DNA from: Paracoccaceae bacterium
GTDB taxonomy: Bacteria > Pseudomonadota > Alphaproteobacteria > Rhodobacterales > Rhodobacteraceae
Direction of reading: 5' to 3'
NCBI GenBank assembly: GCA_021648025.1
Contig: JAKITO010000029.1
Span: forward strand, 1 to 42,349
DNA: 42,349 bases
Part shown: piece after piece, positions 1 through 8,500 of the stretch
Layout: every line of letters begins with the position of its first letter
Position numbering within the stretch: the first letter of the stretch is position 1
Notes under the pieces: generated by a model
Databases searched by the model: none
What the model was told of the DNA's origin: nothing
The model's input: the letters and a program-made list of their open reading frames with translations, nothing else
Program-made: the position numbers and the translations under genes

Positions 1-377
1 CTGCCGCCCGGCAAAGGTGCGTCCAATTGGGTGCGGGTCCAGTCCAGCAGCGGCATGAAATTGTAACACACCACCTTTACCCCGCATTTCGCCAGGTTTT
101 GCAGCGACTGGCGGTAATTGGCGAACAAGCAGTCCAGATTACCGGTGCCGCGCTTGATATCCTCGTGCAGCGGCAGGCTTTCGACCACATTCCAGACCAG
201 CCCCGCCGTCTTGTCCCTGGCTATCAACCTCTGTCGGGTTCGGATCGCGTCGACGCCCCAGACCTCGCCGTAAGGAATTTCATGCAGCGCCGTGACCACC
301 CCGGTGGCGCGGGTTTGAGCCACTTCGTCCAGGGTGATTGAATCAAGCGGGCCGAACCAACGCCAGGATTCCATCAT
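1..377 (-). CDS. uxuA: Mannonate dehydratase UxuA (5' part only; runs off the window)
   Basis: Converts D-mannonate to 2-keto-3-deoxygluconate (KDG), the dehydration step of the glucuronate pathway, in the cytoplasm. About 125 N-terminal residues are visible. They match the family closely: ESWRWFGPLDSITL at the start, then TGVVTALHEIPYGEVW, LVWNVVESLPLHEDIK and VVCYNFMPLLDWTRTQL, the usual order in E. coli UxuA. The start ATG at 377 overlaps the stop of uxuB in an ATGA arrangement, so the two genes are translationally coupled; a second ATG follows at once and could also serve. It is the last visible gene of the uronate operon. Truncation is only by the window edge, so integrity of the 3' part cannot be judged. 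Confidence 0.95.
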   Translation of the reverse strand, partial: MMESWRWFGPLDSITLDEVAQTRATGVVTALHEIPYGEVWGVDAIRTRQRLIARDKTAGLVWNVVESLPLHEDIKRGTGNLDCLFANYRQSLQNLAKCGVKVVCYNFMPLLDWTRTQLDAPLPGG

Positions 378-1834
378 GATCCATACTCCAACACACAAGA
401 ACCGGCACCACGCCGGGCCAAATTAGTATAAGATGCGACAACCGCCTTTTGAAACTCCGGGTTTTCGGCCAGATTGGCCGGGAATACCTCGCGTAGCGCC
501 AATATTGACCCGACTTTTTCTGTCACTGATCCTGCCTTGTCGCTCAGGGTTTTCAACCGCGCCGCCAGCGGGTCCTGAACCTTGATCGGCTGGCCGTTTT
601 CGTCCGTTGCGCCGACATACCGCATCCACGCCGCCACAGCCAGGATCAGCCCGGAACTGTCGCGCCCCGCCTTCAGGTTTTCGCTGATCGTTGCCAGAAT
701 TCGCGGCGGCAGTTTTTGTGATCCGTCCATGGCAATCTGGTGGGTCAGATGGCGGATGGCGGGATTGCCATAGCGCTGAAACAATTTCCCGGTGTATTCT
801 GCCAGATCGACGCCTTGGGGGGCATCAAGTCCGGGGGTAATCTCGGACTGCCACAACCGGCGGCAATAGGTGGCAAAAGCGGGGTCGGAAATGGTGTCGA
901 ATATGGTCTGATGCCCGGCCAGATACCCAAGATAGGCCAGCGCGGAATGGGTGCCGTTCAGGCAGCGCAGTTTCATATGTTCAAAGGGGCGAACATCGCG
1001 CACCATATCGGCCCCGACCGCTGCGTAATCGGGGCGCGCATCACCAACAAACCAATCCTCGATCACCCATTGGCGAAACGGTTCATGCATCACCGGTGCG
1101 CGGTCCGTGACGCCGGTTTTTTCCGCCAGCTCAGCAATGTTTTCCGGCTTTAACGCCGGAACAATCCGGTCGACCATGGTCGATGGGAAGGCACCGTTCA
1201 GTGCAATCCAATCCGTCAGCCCGGGGTCGACCAGCCTTGCGAGTTCCAGCACAATACCGCGCAGCATCACCCCGTTTTCCGGCAGGTTGTCACAGCACAA
1301 TACCGTAAACGGGGCCAATCCGGCGGCGCGCCGCATCTGCAAGGCCCGCACCAGATACCCCGGGGCCGAACGGGGCAGATCATGGGCCAGATCATGGACC
1401 ACATCGGGGTGGTCCCGGTTCAGCAAACCGGTTGAAGGCAAATGACAATAGCCCTTTTCAGTCACCGTCAGGCTGACGATCCGAATGGCCGGATCAGCCA
1501 TGGCTGACAGCACCGCCAATGGGTCTTCGCGCGCCACCAGCACATTCTGCAACACCTCGACCACTTGCGGTGTCTCACCATCCGCCGCCAGTTCCACGGC
1601 CGTATAGGCAAACCCCTGGGGTTGCAGCAGATCGCGTTGTGTCGGGTGCCTCAGGCTTACGCCGATAATGCCCCAGTCCCCGCCGGATTTGGCCATCGCC
1701 TCGGCGGTATAGATCGCCCCGTGCGCGCGAAAAAACGCGCCCAGCCCAAGGTGCACGATACCTGCCTTGGGGCGTGTCGCGGCGCTGGCCTTCAGCAAGG
1801 GCGCGTCACCGGGCAAGCCAGCCCCCATCGACAT
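374..1834 (-). CDS. uxuB: D-fructuronate reductase (mannitol dehydrogenase family)
   Basis: NAD-dependent reductase that converts D-fructuronate to D-mannonate, between UxaC and UxuA. The 486-residue product is the usual length for the polyol-specific long-chain dehydrogenase family. A dinucleotide-binding stretch IVHLGLGAFFRAHGA lies near residues 26-40. The family catalytic segment KLRCLNGTHSALAYLG in the C-terminal half carries the conserved Lys, Asn and His. Mannitol dehydrogenases share this fold, but the position between kduD and uxuA supports fructuronate as substrate. The start overlaps the end of kduD by 29 bases; a second in-frame ATG two codons later is an alternative, and no clear ribosome site separates them. 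The stop overlaps the uxuA start. Confidence 0.93.
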   Translation of the reverse strand: MSMGAGLPGDAPLLKASAATRPKAGIVHLGLGAFFRAHGAIYTAEAMAKSGGDWGIIGVSLRHPTQRDLLQPQGFAYTAVELAADGETPQVVEVLQNVLVAREDPLAVLSAMADPAIRIVSLTVTEKGYCHLPSTGLLNRDHPDVVHDLAHDLPRSAPGYLVRALQMRRAAGLAPFTVLCCDNLPENGVMLRGIVLELARLVDPGLTDWIALNGAFPSTMVDRIVPALKPENIAELAEKTGVTDRAPVMHEPFRQWVIEDWFVGDARPDYAAVGADMVRDVRPFEHMKLRCLNGTHSALAYLGYLAGHQTIFDTISDPAFATYCRRLWQSEITPGLDAPQGVDLAEYTGKLFQRYGNPAIRHLTHQIAMDGSQKLPPRILATISENLKAGRDSSGLILAVAAWMRYVGATDENGQPIKVQDPLAARLKTLSDKAGSVTEKVGSILALREVFPANLAENPEFQKAVVASYTNLARRGAGSCVLEYGS

Positions 1835-2552
1835 TCAGAATTGCGCCGTGAATGTATTTCGCAGCACCCGACGCCAGGAATACGGCGCTGTCGCCGATAT
1901 CCGCAGGGGTGCCCCAATGGCCCGCCGGAATCCGCTCCATGATGGCCCGGTTGCGCACAGGGTCGGCCTGAAGGGTCGCCGTGTTGTTGGTGGCTATATA
2001 TCCCGGCGCGATGGCGTTGACGTTGATGCCCCGGGCGGCCCATTCATTGGCCAGCAGCTTGGTTATCCCGGCCACCCCGCTTTTTGAGGCGGTATAAGAC
2101 GCCACCCTGATCCCGCCCTGAAACGACAACATTGACGCAATGTTGATGATTGCCCCGCCTGTATCGCGGGCAAAGGCAGATCTGGCAAAGGCCTGACTCA
2201 GGAAAAACACCGACTTCAGGTTGACGTCCATCACCTCGTCCCAGTCGGCTTCCGAGAATTCAACCGCGTCCCCCCGCCGGATCACACCTGCGTTGTTCAC
2301 CAGAATATCCAACGGCCCGCAGGTCGCAAGCGTGGCCGCCGCCGCCGTCGGGTCCGACAATTCCAGCCTCAGGTATTCACCCTGCCCGCCACCCCCGGAA
2401 ATAGACGCCAGCGTTTCGTCGCAATCCGAGCGCCCGGCGCAGATCACCCGTGCGCCCGCCTGTGCCATCGACAGGGCTATCGCCTGGCCGATGCCGGTAT
2501 TGGCGCCGGTGACCAACGCCGTTTTTGTGGCCAGTGAAAACGGATTTCTCAC
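1806..2552 (-). CDS. kduD: 2-dehydro-3-deoxy-D-gluconate 5-dehydrogenase (SDR)
   Basis: Short-chain dehydrogenase predicted to reduce 2,5-diketo-3-deoxygluconate to KDG, the second step for unsaturated uronates released from pectin- or alginate-type polymers. The 248 residues show the classical SDR pattern: TGANTGIG at 15-22, NNAG near 86-89, Asn111, Ser140, and YTASK with Tyr153 and Lys157. The N-terminal style (MRNPFSLATKTALVTGAN) and the ending VDGGWLAR fit KduD rather than FabG. The start overlaps the kduI stop by 4 bases (ATGA), and the pair kduI-kduD is a well-known functional unit. A general gluconate 5-dehydrogenase role is the alternative, but the neighbour makes KduD much more likely. 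Confidence 0.9.
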   Translation of the reverse strand: MRNPFSLATKTALVTGANTGIGQAIALSMAQAGARVICAGRSDCDETLASISGGGGQGEYLRLELSDPTAAAATLATCGPLDILVNNAGVIRRGDAVEFSEADWDEVMDVNLKSVFFLSQAFARSAFARDTGGAIINIASMLSFQGGIRVASYTASKSGVAGITKLLANEWAARGINVNAIAPGYIATNNTATLQADPVRNRAIMERIPAGHWGTPADIGDSAVFLASGAAKYIHGAILNVDGGWLAR

Positions 2553-3373
2553 CGTAAATCCCCCATATCAACCATATCCATATCGGTAAAATCCACGTTA
2601 TCCCCGGCCATCGCCCAGATAAACGCATAAGCCGCGGTGCCAGCCCCCGAATGAATGGACCATGGCGGCGAAATGGCCCCCTGTTCATTGCGGATGATCA
2701 TGTGGCGGGTCTCATCCGGCTGTCCCATCAGATGCACTACCGCCTGATCCTCGGGCAGTTCAACATACAGATAGGCCTCCATCCGGCGATCATGGGTGTG
2801 GGCCGGCATGGTATTCCAGACCGACCCCGGCGCCAGTCGGGTCATGCCGACCACCAACTGGCAGGAGGGCATCACATTGGGGTGGACAAACTGGCGGATC
2901 GTGCGGGCATTTGCGCCCGCCTGCGACCCCAGATCAACCTGAACCGCATCCTCCAGCGTCACCAGACGGGTGGGCCAGGTCTTATGCGCCGGGGCTGACA
3001 GGATGTAAAACCGCCCCGCGCCCGCAAAGGTCACGGCACCCGCGCCCATGCCGATATACAGCATCTCGCCATTGGCCAGGGTATAATCCTGTCCGCCAAC
3101 CCGCACTGCGCCGGTATCGCCAATATTGGCGATAACCATTTCACGCCGGTCCAGAATAGACTCTGTTCCGGCTTCCTTGACCTTGTCCAGCACCAGATCC
3201 TGCCCCGCAGGCACCGCCCCGCCAATGATCATCCGGTCATAGTGCGTATAGACCAGATTGATCTGCCCCGCACCGAACAAGGCCCCCAGATGGAAATGCC
3301 GACGCAGGGTATCGGTATCAAACCCCTTGGCAGTCCGGGGGTCGATCGCATAGCGGGTTTCAACGTTCAGCAT
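2549..3373 (-). CDS. kduI: 5-dehydro-4-deoxy-D-glucuronate isomerase
   Basis: Cupin isomerase that converts 5-keto-4-deoxyuronate (spontaneously formed from unsaturated uronic acids) to 2,5-diketo-3-deoxygluconate, the substrate of KduD. The 274-residue length is typical. The zinc-site pattern is visible: HTH (His192, His194), Glu199 in RRMEAYLY, and His241 in WSIHSG, in the spacing known for E. coli KduI. The N-terminus (residues 2-8, LNVETRY) and RTAKGFDTDTLRRHF are also family features. It lies 29 bases downstream of the TRAP permease gene and overlaps kduD, so it is co-transcribed. Its presence suggests that imported substrates include lyase products as well as free glucuronate. Confidence 0.95.
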   Translation of the reverse strand: MLNVETRYAIDPRTAKGFDTDTLRRHFHLGALFGAGQINLVYTHYDRMIIGGAVPAGQDLVLDKVKEAGTESILDRREMVIANIGDTGAVRVGGQDYTLANGEMLYIGMGAGAVTFAGAGRFYILSAPAHKTWPTRLVTLEDAVQVDLGSQAGANARTIRQFVHPNVMPSCQLVVGMTRLAPGSVWNTMPAHTHDRRMEAYLYVELPEDQAVVHLMGQPDETRHMIIRNEQGAISPPWSIHSGAGTAAYAFIWAMAGDNVDFTDMDMVDMGDLR

Positions 3374-3402
3374 TGGTATCTCCTATCAAATGAACAGCCC
3401 CA

Positions 3403-4683
3403 TCAGTGAAACAATGATGGCAGCCAAAGCGACAGCACCGGAATATAGGTCACCAGCATCAGCGTACCCAAGGCGGCGAAATAGAATGGCCAGATTGACC
3501 GCATCACCGCCGAAATCGGGATTTTCCCCACCGCACAGCCAACAAAAAGCACCGCCCCGACGGGTGGCGTACACAGGCCAATCCCCAGGTTCAGGATCAT
3601 GATGATGCCGAAATGCACCGGATCAATGCCAAACTGGACGGCCACAGGCAGGAAGATCGGCGTGGTGATGACGATCAGCGGCGACATGTCCATGAATGTG
3701 CCCAGCATCAACAGCATCACATTTATCAGCAGCAATATGACAATCGGATTATCCGAGAAATCCAGCATGAGATCGACCAGCGTCGCGGGGATGCGCAATA
3801 TTGCCAGCAACCACGCGAACGAGGCTGCACAACCAATCACCAGCAACACCATGGCGGTGGTGCGAACCGAACTCATGACCGCCTCGACAAACCCGTTCCA
3901 GTCCAGCGTTCGATAGACCGCGACCGTGATCAGCAGCGCGTAAACCACCGCAATGCTTGAACTTTCAGAGGCCGTGAAAACACCCGAGCGCACCCCGCCA
4001 AAGATAATCCCGATCAGGATCAGCCCGGGTGCTGCGACCACAAACAGGGTGCCGACCATACGCCACCCCGGAAAACTGCCGGTGCGATAGCCGCGTTTGC
4101 GGGCGACGAACCACGCGGCGATCATCAGGGACATGGCCAGAATGAACCCGGGGATGATCCCCGCGGTAAACAGATCGGCAATCGAGATTCTGCCGCCTGC
4201 CGAAATTGAATAGATGATCAGGTTGTGCGAGGGCGGCAGCATCAGCGCAATGATCGAGGACACCACCGTGATGTTGACGGAATAATCAACATCATACCCG
4301 CGTTCTTTCATCTGCGGGATCATCAGCCCGCCAATCGCCGAGGCATCCGCCGCCGCCGACCCGGACACGCCGCCAAACAGCGTCGAGGCGACAATGTTCA
4401 CCTGCCCCAACCCGCCGCGCAAATGCCCGACCAGCGATCCGGCAAAACCCACCAGACGCCGGGCGATATCACCCCGCACCATCAGTTCACCCGCGAATAT
4501 GAAGAACGGGATTGCCATCAGGGCAAACACCGAGACGCCGGAGTTCAGCCGCTGAAACACCACTTCCGGGGGGAACCCCATGTAAACGACCGTTGCAAAA
4601 GATGAAATGCCCAGACAAAATGCAACCGGCGTGCCGATCAGCAACAACACAAAAAAGGTGCCAAACAGAATTTCCATTTCCAT
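3403..4683 (-). CDS. TRAP transporter large permease (DctM family)
   Basis: Large inner-membrane subunit of a tripartite ATP-independent periplasmic transporter, which uses the sodium or proton gradient for uptake. The 426 residues are almost entirely hydrophobic, with about a dozen membrane segments. Family motifs include PFFIFAGELM (about 59-68), FGGVSGSAAADASAIG (about 104-119), ALMLPPSHNLIIYS and the C-terminal GLCTPPVGAVLFVG. Its start is 2 bases after the dctQ stop, as usual for TRAP operons. The gene sits between the small permease gene and kduI. Substrate is inferred to be a hexuronate or unsaturated uronate from the catabolic genes on both sides; sequence alone does not prove it. Confidence 0.93.
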   Translation of the reverse strand: MEMEILFGTFFVLLLIGTPVAFCLGISSFATVVYMGFPPEVVFQRLNSGVSVFALMAIPFFIFAGELMVRGDIARRLVGFAGSLVGHLRGGLGQVNIVASTLFGGVSGSAAADASAIGGLMIPQMKERGYDVDYSVNITVVSSIIALMLPPSHNLIIYSISAGGRISIADLFTAGIIPGFILAMSLMIAAWFVARKRGYRTGSFPGWRMVGTLFVVAAPGLILIGIIFGGVRSGVFTASESSSIAVVYALLITVAVYRTLDWNGFVEAVMSSVRTTAMVLLVIGCAASFAWLLAILRIPATLVDLMLDFSDNPIVILLLINVMLLMLGTFMDMSPLIVITTPIFLPVAVQFGIDPVHFGIIMILNLGIGLCTPPVGAVLFVGCAVGKIPISAVMRSIWPFYFAALGTLMLVTYIPVLSLWLPSLFH

Positions 4684-4685
4684 TT

Positions 4686-5210
4686 CTATTCATCCACCAA
4701 TTCGGTTTCGCCAAACCGGGCCGTCGGCAGGCCAACCAGGCGGCGCGCCAGCCGTTCAAGCGAGAAAATAATCATCAGGATACCGCCGGTCAGGATGGGT
4801 AAATAGGCCACCCCGCCAGGAAACCCAAGCGACGGCAATGTTGCCTCCCAGGCCAGTACAGCCAGACTATAGCCGAAATAAACCATGCCCACGCTAAAGG
4901 CGATAATGGCGATATCCGACAGTGAATACAAAACCAGTTTGGCCTTTTGCGGCAGCACCATCAGCAGCACGTCGAAACTAAGGTGATAGCCCTGGCGAAT
5001 GCCAACCGCCGCCCCCAGCATGATGAACCAGCCCATCAATATGACGGCCATCGGTTCAGTCCAGCTGGGGCTGTCATTCAGAACAAACCGGCCAAACACC
5101 TGCCAGGCTATCAGCACTGTCATCAAAACCAGACCCGCGCCTGAAAACCAAAGCGACAGGCGGGCGACCACCGCCAGCAACCGCCCCGTTTTTATCAACG
5201 TTTCCTGCAT
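4686..5210 (-). CDS. TRAP transporter small permease (DctQ family)
   Basis: Small four-helix membrane subunit that partners the DctM-type permease. At 174 residues it has normal length, with hydrophobic segments near 13-35, 45-65, 85-105 and 125-145. The motif PSWTEPMAVILMGWFIMLGA in the second segment is typical of DctQ. I chose the ATG at 5210 because AGGA lies 7 bases before it. An upstream GTG at 5237 would give 9 extra residues but falls inside a terminator-like hairpin (5230-5259). It follows dctP after a 63-base gap and is followed 2 bases later by dctM. The separation from dctP by that hairpin suggests lower expression of the permeases than of the receptor. Confidence 0.9.
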   Translation of the reverse strand: MQETLIKTGRLLAVVARLSLWFSGAGLVLMTVLIAWQVFGRFVLNDSPSWTEPMAVILMGWFIMLGAAVGIRQGYHLSFDVLLMVLPQKAKLVLYSLSDIAIIAFSVGMVYFGYSLAVLAWEATLPSLGFPGGVAYLPILTGGILMIIFSLERLARRLVGLPTARFGETELVDE

Positions 5211-5223
5211 TCTAAATTCCTGG

Positions 5224-5259
5224 AAAAAACGGCCCACAGCACAGTTGTACCGCAGGCCG
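5224..5259 (-). terminator. Terminator-like hairpin between TRAP receptor and permease genes
   Basis: Reading the minus strand, bases 5259-5230 fold into a 13-bp stem with a 4-base loop (AACT). It has GC pairs at the base and several G-U pairs in the middle, and is followed directly by six T residues (5229-5224). This has the form of an intrinsic terminator but lies inside the operon, between dctP and dctQ. The likely role is partial termination or protection of the upstream dctP mRNA, keeping receptor levels above permease levels. No second promoter is obvious between the two genes. Confidence 0.6.
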
Positions 5260-5273
5260 GTATTGGCGTGGCG

Positions 5274-6263
5274 TTATTCAGTCGCCTGAATGCGCTTTAC
5301 CATGTCTTTCAGACGATCCGTATCGACATATTTCGCATAGACCGGCACCATGGCCTCGATGAACGGGGTTTTGTCGATGTCAGTGATGATCTCGACACCG
5401 GCGGCACGGACCTTGGCCTCGGAAACCGCTTCGCGTTCGGCCCAGAGCTTGCGCATGAAGGGCACTGAATCCCTGGCGGCCTGACGCACCAGCACCTGAT
5501 CTTCGGGCGACAGTTTGTTCCAGGCTTTTAAGGACATGACCAGAACTTCGGGCACAATCAGATGCTGATCCAGCGTGTAAAACCCGGCAACTTCATAGTG
5601 ACCGGACGATTCAAACGATGGCCAGTTGTTTTCTGCCCCGTCAATCACGCCCGTCTGGATCGAGGAATACACCTCTCCGTAGGGCATCGGTGTTGCGTTT
5701 GCGCCCAGTGAATTCACCATGTCGACAAACAGATCCGATTGCATCACCCGGAACTTAAGGCCTGCCAGATCTTCGATCGATTCGATCGGACGCACGCGGT
5801 TGTAAAACGAACGCGACCCACCATCGTAGAACGCCAGACCAACCAGATCATAGGCCTCGAATGCCGCAAGGATTTCCTGACCAATCGGGCCGTCCATGAC
5901 GCGGTGCATATGTTCGGTAGACCGGAAAATATACGGCAATGACGGGATTTTGGTTTCTTCGATCAGGTTGTTGAATGGCCCAAGGCTGACCCGGTTCAGG
6001 TCGATAACCCCCAGGCGGGTCTGCTCGATCGTGTCTTTCTCTTCGCCCAATTGCGCCGAATGGAAAATATCAATGCCAATGCGCCCGCCCGAGCGTTCCT
6101 CAAGCAGCTCTCCCATATATTCAACGGCGGCAACCGTCGGGTAGCCATCGGGATGGGTATCGGATGCCCGCAGCATCAGTTCTGCCGCATTGGCCGCCAT
6201 GGCAGACGCCACTATTGCCGCCGATGCCAACAGGGCGGTGCTTAGTCTTCTCCAGGATTTCAT
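5274..6263 (-). CDS. TRAP transporter solute-binding protein (DctP family)
   Basis: Periplasmic receptor of the TRAP system, predicted to bind a uronate. The 329-residue protein begins with a Sec signal peptide ([20 protein letters not shown], cleavage probably after ANA near residue 27). DctP features follow: [12 protein letters not shown], a segment rich in the [13 protein letters not shown] type, [11 protein letters not shown] with the conserved Arg that contacts the substrate carboxylate, and [20 protein letters not shown]. The ATG at 6263 has GGAGGA 7 bases upstream; a GTG five codons earlier lies within that ribosome site and is unlikely. It lies 31 bases after uxaC and precedes a terminator-like hairpin. 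The ligand is inferred from operon context. Confidence 0.93.
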   Translation of the reverse strand: MKSWRRLSTALLASAAIVASAMAANAAELMLRASDTHPDGYPTVAAVEYMGELLEERSGGRIGIDIFHSAQLGEEKDTIEQTRLGVIDLNRVSLGPFNNLIEETKIPSLPYIFRSTEHMHRVMDGPIGQEILAAFEAYDLVGLAFYDGGSRSFYNRVRPIESIEDLAGLKFRVMQSDLFVDMVNSLGANATPMPYGEVYSSIQTGVIDGAENNWPSFESSGHYEVAGFYTLDQHLIVPEVLVMSLKAWNKLSPEDQVLVRQAARDSVPFMRKLWAEREAVSEAKVRAAGVEIITDIDKTPFIEAMVPVYAKYVDTDRLKDMVKRIQATE

Positions 6264-6294
6264 ATCAGTTTCCTCCACTTGGTTTTACCGGTCA

Positions 6295-7701
6295 TCACAA
6301 CCGGTATGCTTGCTTTGCAAGTCGATAGGCGAGGTCATGTGCAACCTCATGTGCCTCGTCCAATGCCAGCCGCCCTGTGGCGACCAGCGTGGCGAGGTAT
6401 GCGCAATCCACCCGCCGCGATACGTCGTGGCGGGCAGGAATTGAACAAAACGCGCGGGTGTCATCATTGAACCCGACTGTGTTGTAGAAACCGGCGGTTT
6501 CGGTGCTGGCCTCGCGGAAACGGCGCATGCCTTCCGGGCTGTCATAGAACCACCAGGCCGGGCCAAGGCGCAGCGCCGGATAGACGCCGGCCAGCGGCGC
6601 CAGTTCGCGCGAAACGGCCGCTTCATCCAGGGTGAACAGGATGATGGTCAAATCGGGGTTGGTTCCCACCGCATCCAGCAAGGGGCGCAAGGCATGGACA
6701 TAATCGGTTTGGGTTGGAATATCGCAGCCCATATCGCGCCCGTGCATACCCATGATTGCCGGTGAATGATTGCGATATGCGCCGGGATGGATTTGCATCA
6801 CCAGCCCGTCGTCAATGCTCATCCTGGCCATTTCGGTCAGCATATGGCCACGAAACGCATCCGCCTCTTGGGCGGTGATATTGCCGTTACGGGCCTTGTC
6901 GTATAGGGCGGCAGCCTCGGACAGGTCCAGGTTTTCGGTGCGGGCGTTCGGGTGGCCGTGGTCGGTGCTGGTGGCCCCGTTTGCCTTGAAGAACGCACGC
7001 CGAGCCCGGTGCGCGTCAAGATAGCCCTGAAAGGTGCCGGTATCGCAATTGCTCAGCTCACCCAGCTTTTTAAGGTTATCGCCAAACCCTTCAAATTCCG
7101 GGTCAACCACGGCATCGGGTCGATAGGTGGTGATCACCCGCCCGTTCCAGTCCGAGTCAGCGATCATCCGGTGCCAGCGCAGATCATCAAGCGCGCTTTC
7201 GGTGGTGGCAATCACCTCAAGGTTAAAGCGTTCGAACAAGGCGCGGGGCTTGAATTCGGGTTTTGTCAGGCTGTCGGCAATCTGGTCATAGATTTCATCC
7301 GCCGTAGTGCCGGACAATCGTTTGGTGATGCCAAAGACATTTTGAAAGGAATGTTCCAGCCACATCTGACTGGGTGTGCCGCGCAGCAAGTGAAAGTTTT
7401 CTGCAAACAGCCGCCATATCTTGCGGCCGTCAGTTTCCACCGGCCCGCCATCCCGCCGGGGCACGCCAAGATCCGCCAGTTTGATGCCCTGAGAATACAG
7501 CATCCGAAAGACATAGTGATCTGGTGTCACAAACAACTGTGCTGGGTCGGGAAAGCAATGGTTTTCCGCAAACCAGCGCGGGTCGGTGTGGCCATGCGGG
7601 CTGACCAGCGGCAAGGGCGAAACTTGCGCGAAAAGCTCTTGGGCGATGGCCCTTGTGGTCAGGTCCGTGGGAAACAGGCGGTTTTTGTCAAGTAAGCTCA
7701 T
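6295..7701 (-). CDS. uxaC: Glucuronate (uronate) isomerase
   Basis: Interconverts D-glucuronate and D-fructuronate (also galacturonate and tagaturonate), the first step of the pathway. The 468-residue length is close to E. coli UxaC. Visible motifs are SPHGHTDPRWF with the metal-binding HGH near the N-terminus, YRPDAVVDPEF, QIHPGAYRNHS in the middle, and the C-terminal NTVGFNDDTRAFCSIPARHD. The ATG at 7701 is preferred; a TTG at 7734 would add 11 unconserved residues. It is the first gene of the minus-strand uronate operon and its promoter region is shared with the divergent GntR gene. The absence of tagaturonate reductase and altronate dehydratase beside it points to glucuronate as the main substrate. 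Confidence 0.95.
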   Translation of the reverse strand: MSLLDKNRLFPTDLTTRAIAQELFAQVSPLPLVSPHGHTDPRWFAENHCFPDPAQLFVTPDHYVFRMLYSQGIKLADLGVPRRDGGPVETDGRKIWRLFAENFHLLRGTPSQMWLEHSFQNVFGITKRLSGTTADEIYDQIADSLTKPEFKPRALFERFNLEVIATTESALDDLRWHRMIADSDWNGRVITTYRPDAVVDPEFEGFGDNLKKLGELSNCDTGTFQGYLDAHRARRAFFKANGATSTDHGHPNARTENLDLSEAAALYDKARNGNITAQEADAFRGHMLTEMARMSIDDGLVMQIHPGAYRNHSPAIMGMHGRDMGCDIPTQTDYVHALRPLLDAVGTNPDLTIILFTLDEAAVSRELAPLAGVYPALRLGPAWWFYDSPEGMRRFREASTETAGFYNTVGFNDDTRAFCSIPARHDVSRRVDCAYLATLVATGRLALDEAHEVAHDLAYRLAKQAYRL

Positions 7702-7759
7702 GGCAATTCCCGCCCCCAACTGTAAGTTGCCCAAACGCAGAAATTGCGTGACAGCTAAA

Positions 7760-7779
7760 CTGGTATTCTAGTATGCCAG
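7760..7779. promoter_or_regulatory. Candidate GntR-family operator in the divergent uronate promoter
   Basis: The 20-base sequence CTGGTATTCTAGTATGCCAG is an imperfect palindrome: 8 of 10 arm positions are complementary. It resembles the TGGTAT/ATACCA half-sites of UxuR/FadR-type GntR regulators. It lies between the uxaC start (7701) and the GntR gene start (7799). It directly follows a perfect minus-strand TTGACA (7788-7783), so it fills the spacer and -10 region of a likely uxaC promoter and could repress it. Binding by the neighbouring regulator is inferred from position and symmetry. Confidence 0.55.
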
Positions 7780-7782
7780 ACT

Positions 7783-7788
7783 TGTCAA
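7783..7788 (-). promoter_or_regulatory. Candidate -35 box of the uxaC operon
   Basis: A perfect TTGACA on the minus strand, 82 bases before the uxaC ATG. At a 17-base spacing the hexamer is TACCAG (3 of 6 matches to TATAAT), inside the palindromic operator candidate. The -10 is poor, so the promoter may be weak or assigned to the wrong register. Confidence 0.4.
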
Positions 7789-7798
7789 CGGAGGGATA

Positions 7799-8500
7799 AT
7801 GGCCAGAGAAATGCAAATGTCGTCGATTGCGCCGCTTCGCACCATGTCGGTCGCCGAGCAGGTATTTGAGTCTCTGCACCAGCAGATTTTGACCTTTGAA
7901 TTGCCGCCCGGTGCCAAGATGTCCGAAGTCGAAGTGTCAAATCAGATGGGCATATCGCGCCAACCGGTACGCGAGGCGTTTTTTCGTCTGTCGCAACTGG
8001 GTTTTCTGCTGATCCGGCCACAGCGGGCGACCATAGTGCGAAAAATCTCGGGCATTGAAGTGTTGCAGGCAATGTACATCCGCAGCGCCCTGGAAAGCAA
8101 AGTGGTGCACGAGGCCGTGACAACCCTGACAACAAAGGGGCTGGACCAACTGTCATTGCTGCTGGAGCAACAGGAGGTCGCTGCCAAAGCCAGCGACAAG
8201 ATCCAGTTTCACCTGTTGGACGACGCCTTTCACAAAACGATTTGCGACGCGACCGGGGTCGGATTTGTCTGGACCCTGATCAAAGAAAAAAAGACCCATA
8301 TGGATCGTGTCCGCTATCTGTCCTTGTCGTTTGGTGTCGAATTGGCCCTGAGCGAACATAAGGTGGTTTTTGAAGCGCTTCGGGAACGCGACGGCAACAA
8401 GGCTGTCGAGGCAATCCGCAAACATCTGTCGCGGATCAAGGTCGATCTGCCCCGCATCCGCCAGGAACACGAACATTATTTTGCCCAGGAAGACGAATGA
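7799..8500 (+). CDS. GntR family transcriptional regulator (FCD domain), likely uronate-responsive
   Basis: DNA-binding regulator of 233 residues. A winged helix-turn-helix spans about residues 14-78, with the GntR features AEQVFESLHQQILTFELPPG and SEVEVSNQMGISRQPVREAF. An all-helical FCD ligand domain spans about 95-220; candidate metal/ligand residues are the Asp and His of LLDDAFHKTI and the His of LSEHKVVFEAL. GGAGGG lies only 3 bases from the ATG; in-frame ATGs at codons 5 and 7 are alternatives. It is divergent from the uronate operon and overlaps the KDG kinase gene by 4 bases, so it is probably the pathway's local repressor responding to a uronate or KDG-pathway intermediate. The effector is not readable from sequence. 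Confidence 0.88.
   Translation: MAREMQMSSIAPLRTMSVAEQVFESLHQQILTFELPPGAKMSEVEVSNQMGISRQPVREAFFRLSQLGFLLIRPQRATIVRKISGIEVLQAMYIRSALESKVVHEAVTTLTTKGLDQLSLLLEQQEVAAKASDKIQFHLLDDAFHKTICDATGVGFVWTLIKEKKTHMDRVRYLSLSFGVELALSEHKVVFEALRERDGNKAVEAIRKHLSRIKVDLPRIRQEHEHYFAQEDE

Noticed and set aside
6952..7695. Plus-strand reading frame (about 247 codons) opposite uxaC
   Set aside because: Antisense to a well-supported gene; composition and lack of motifs indicate a shadow of high-GC coding sequence.
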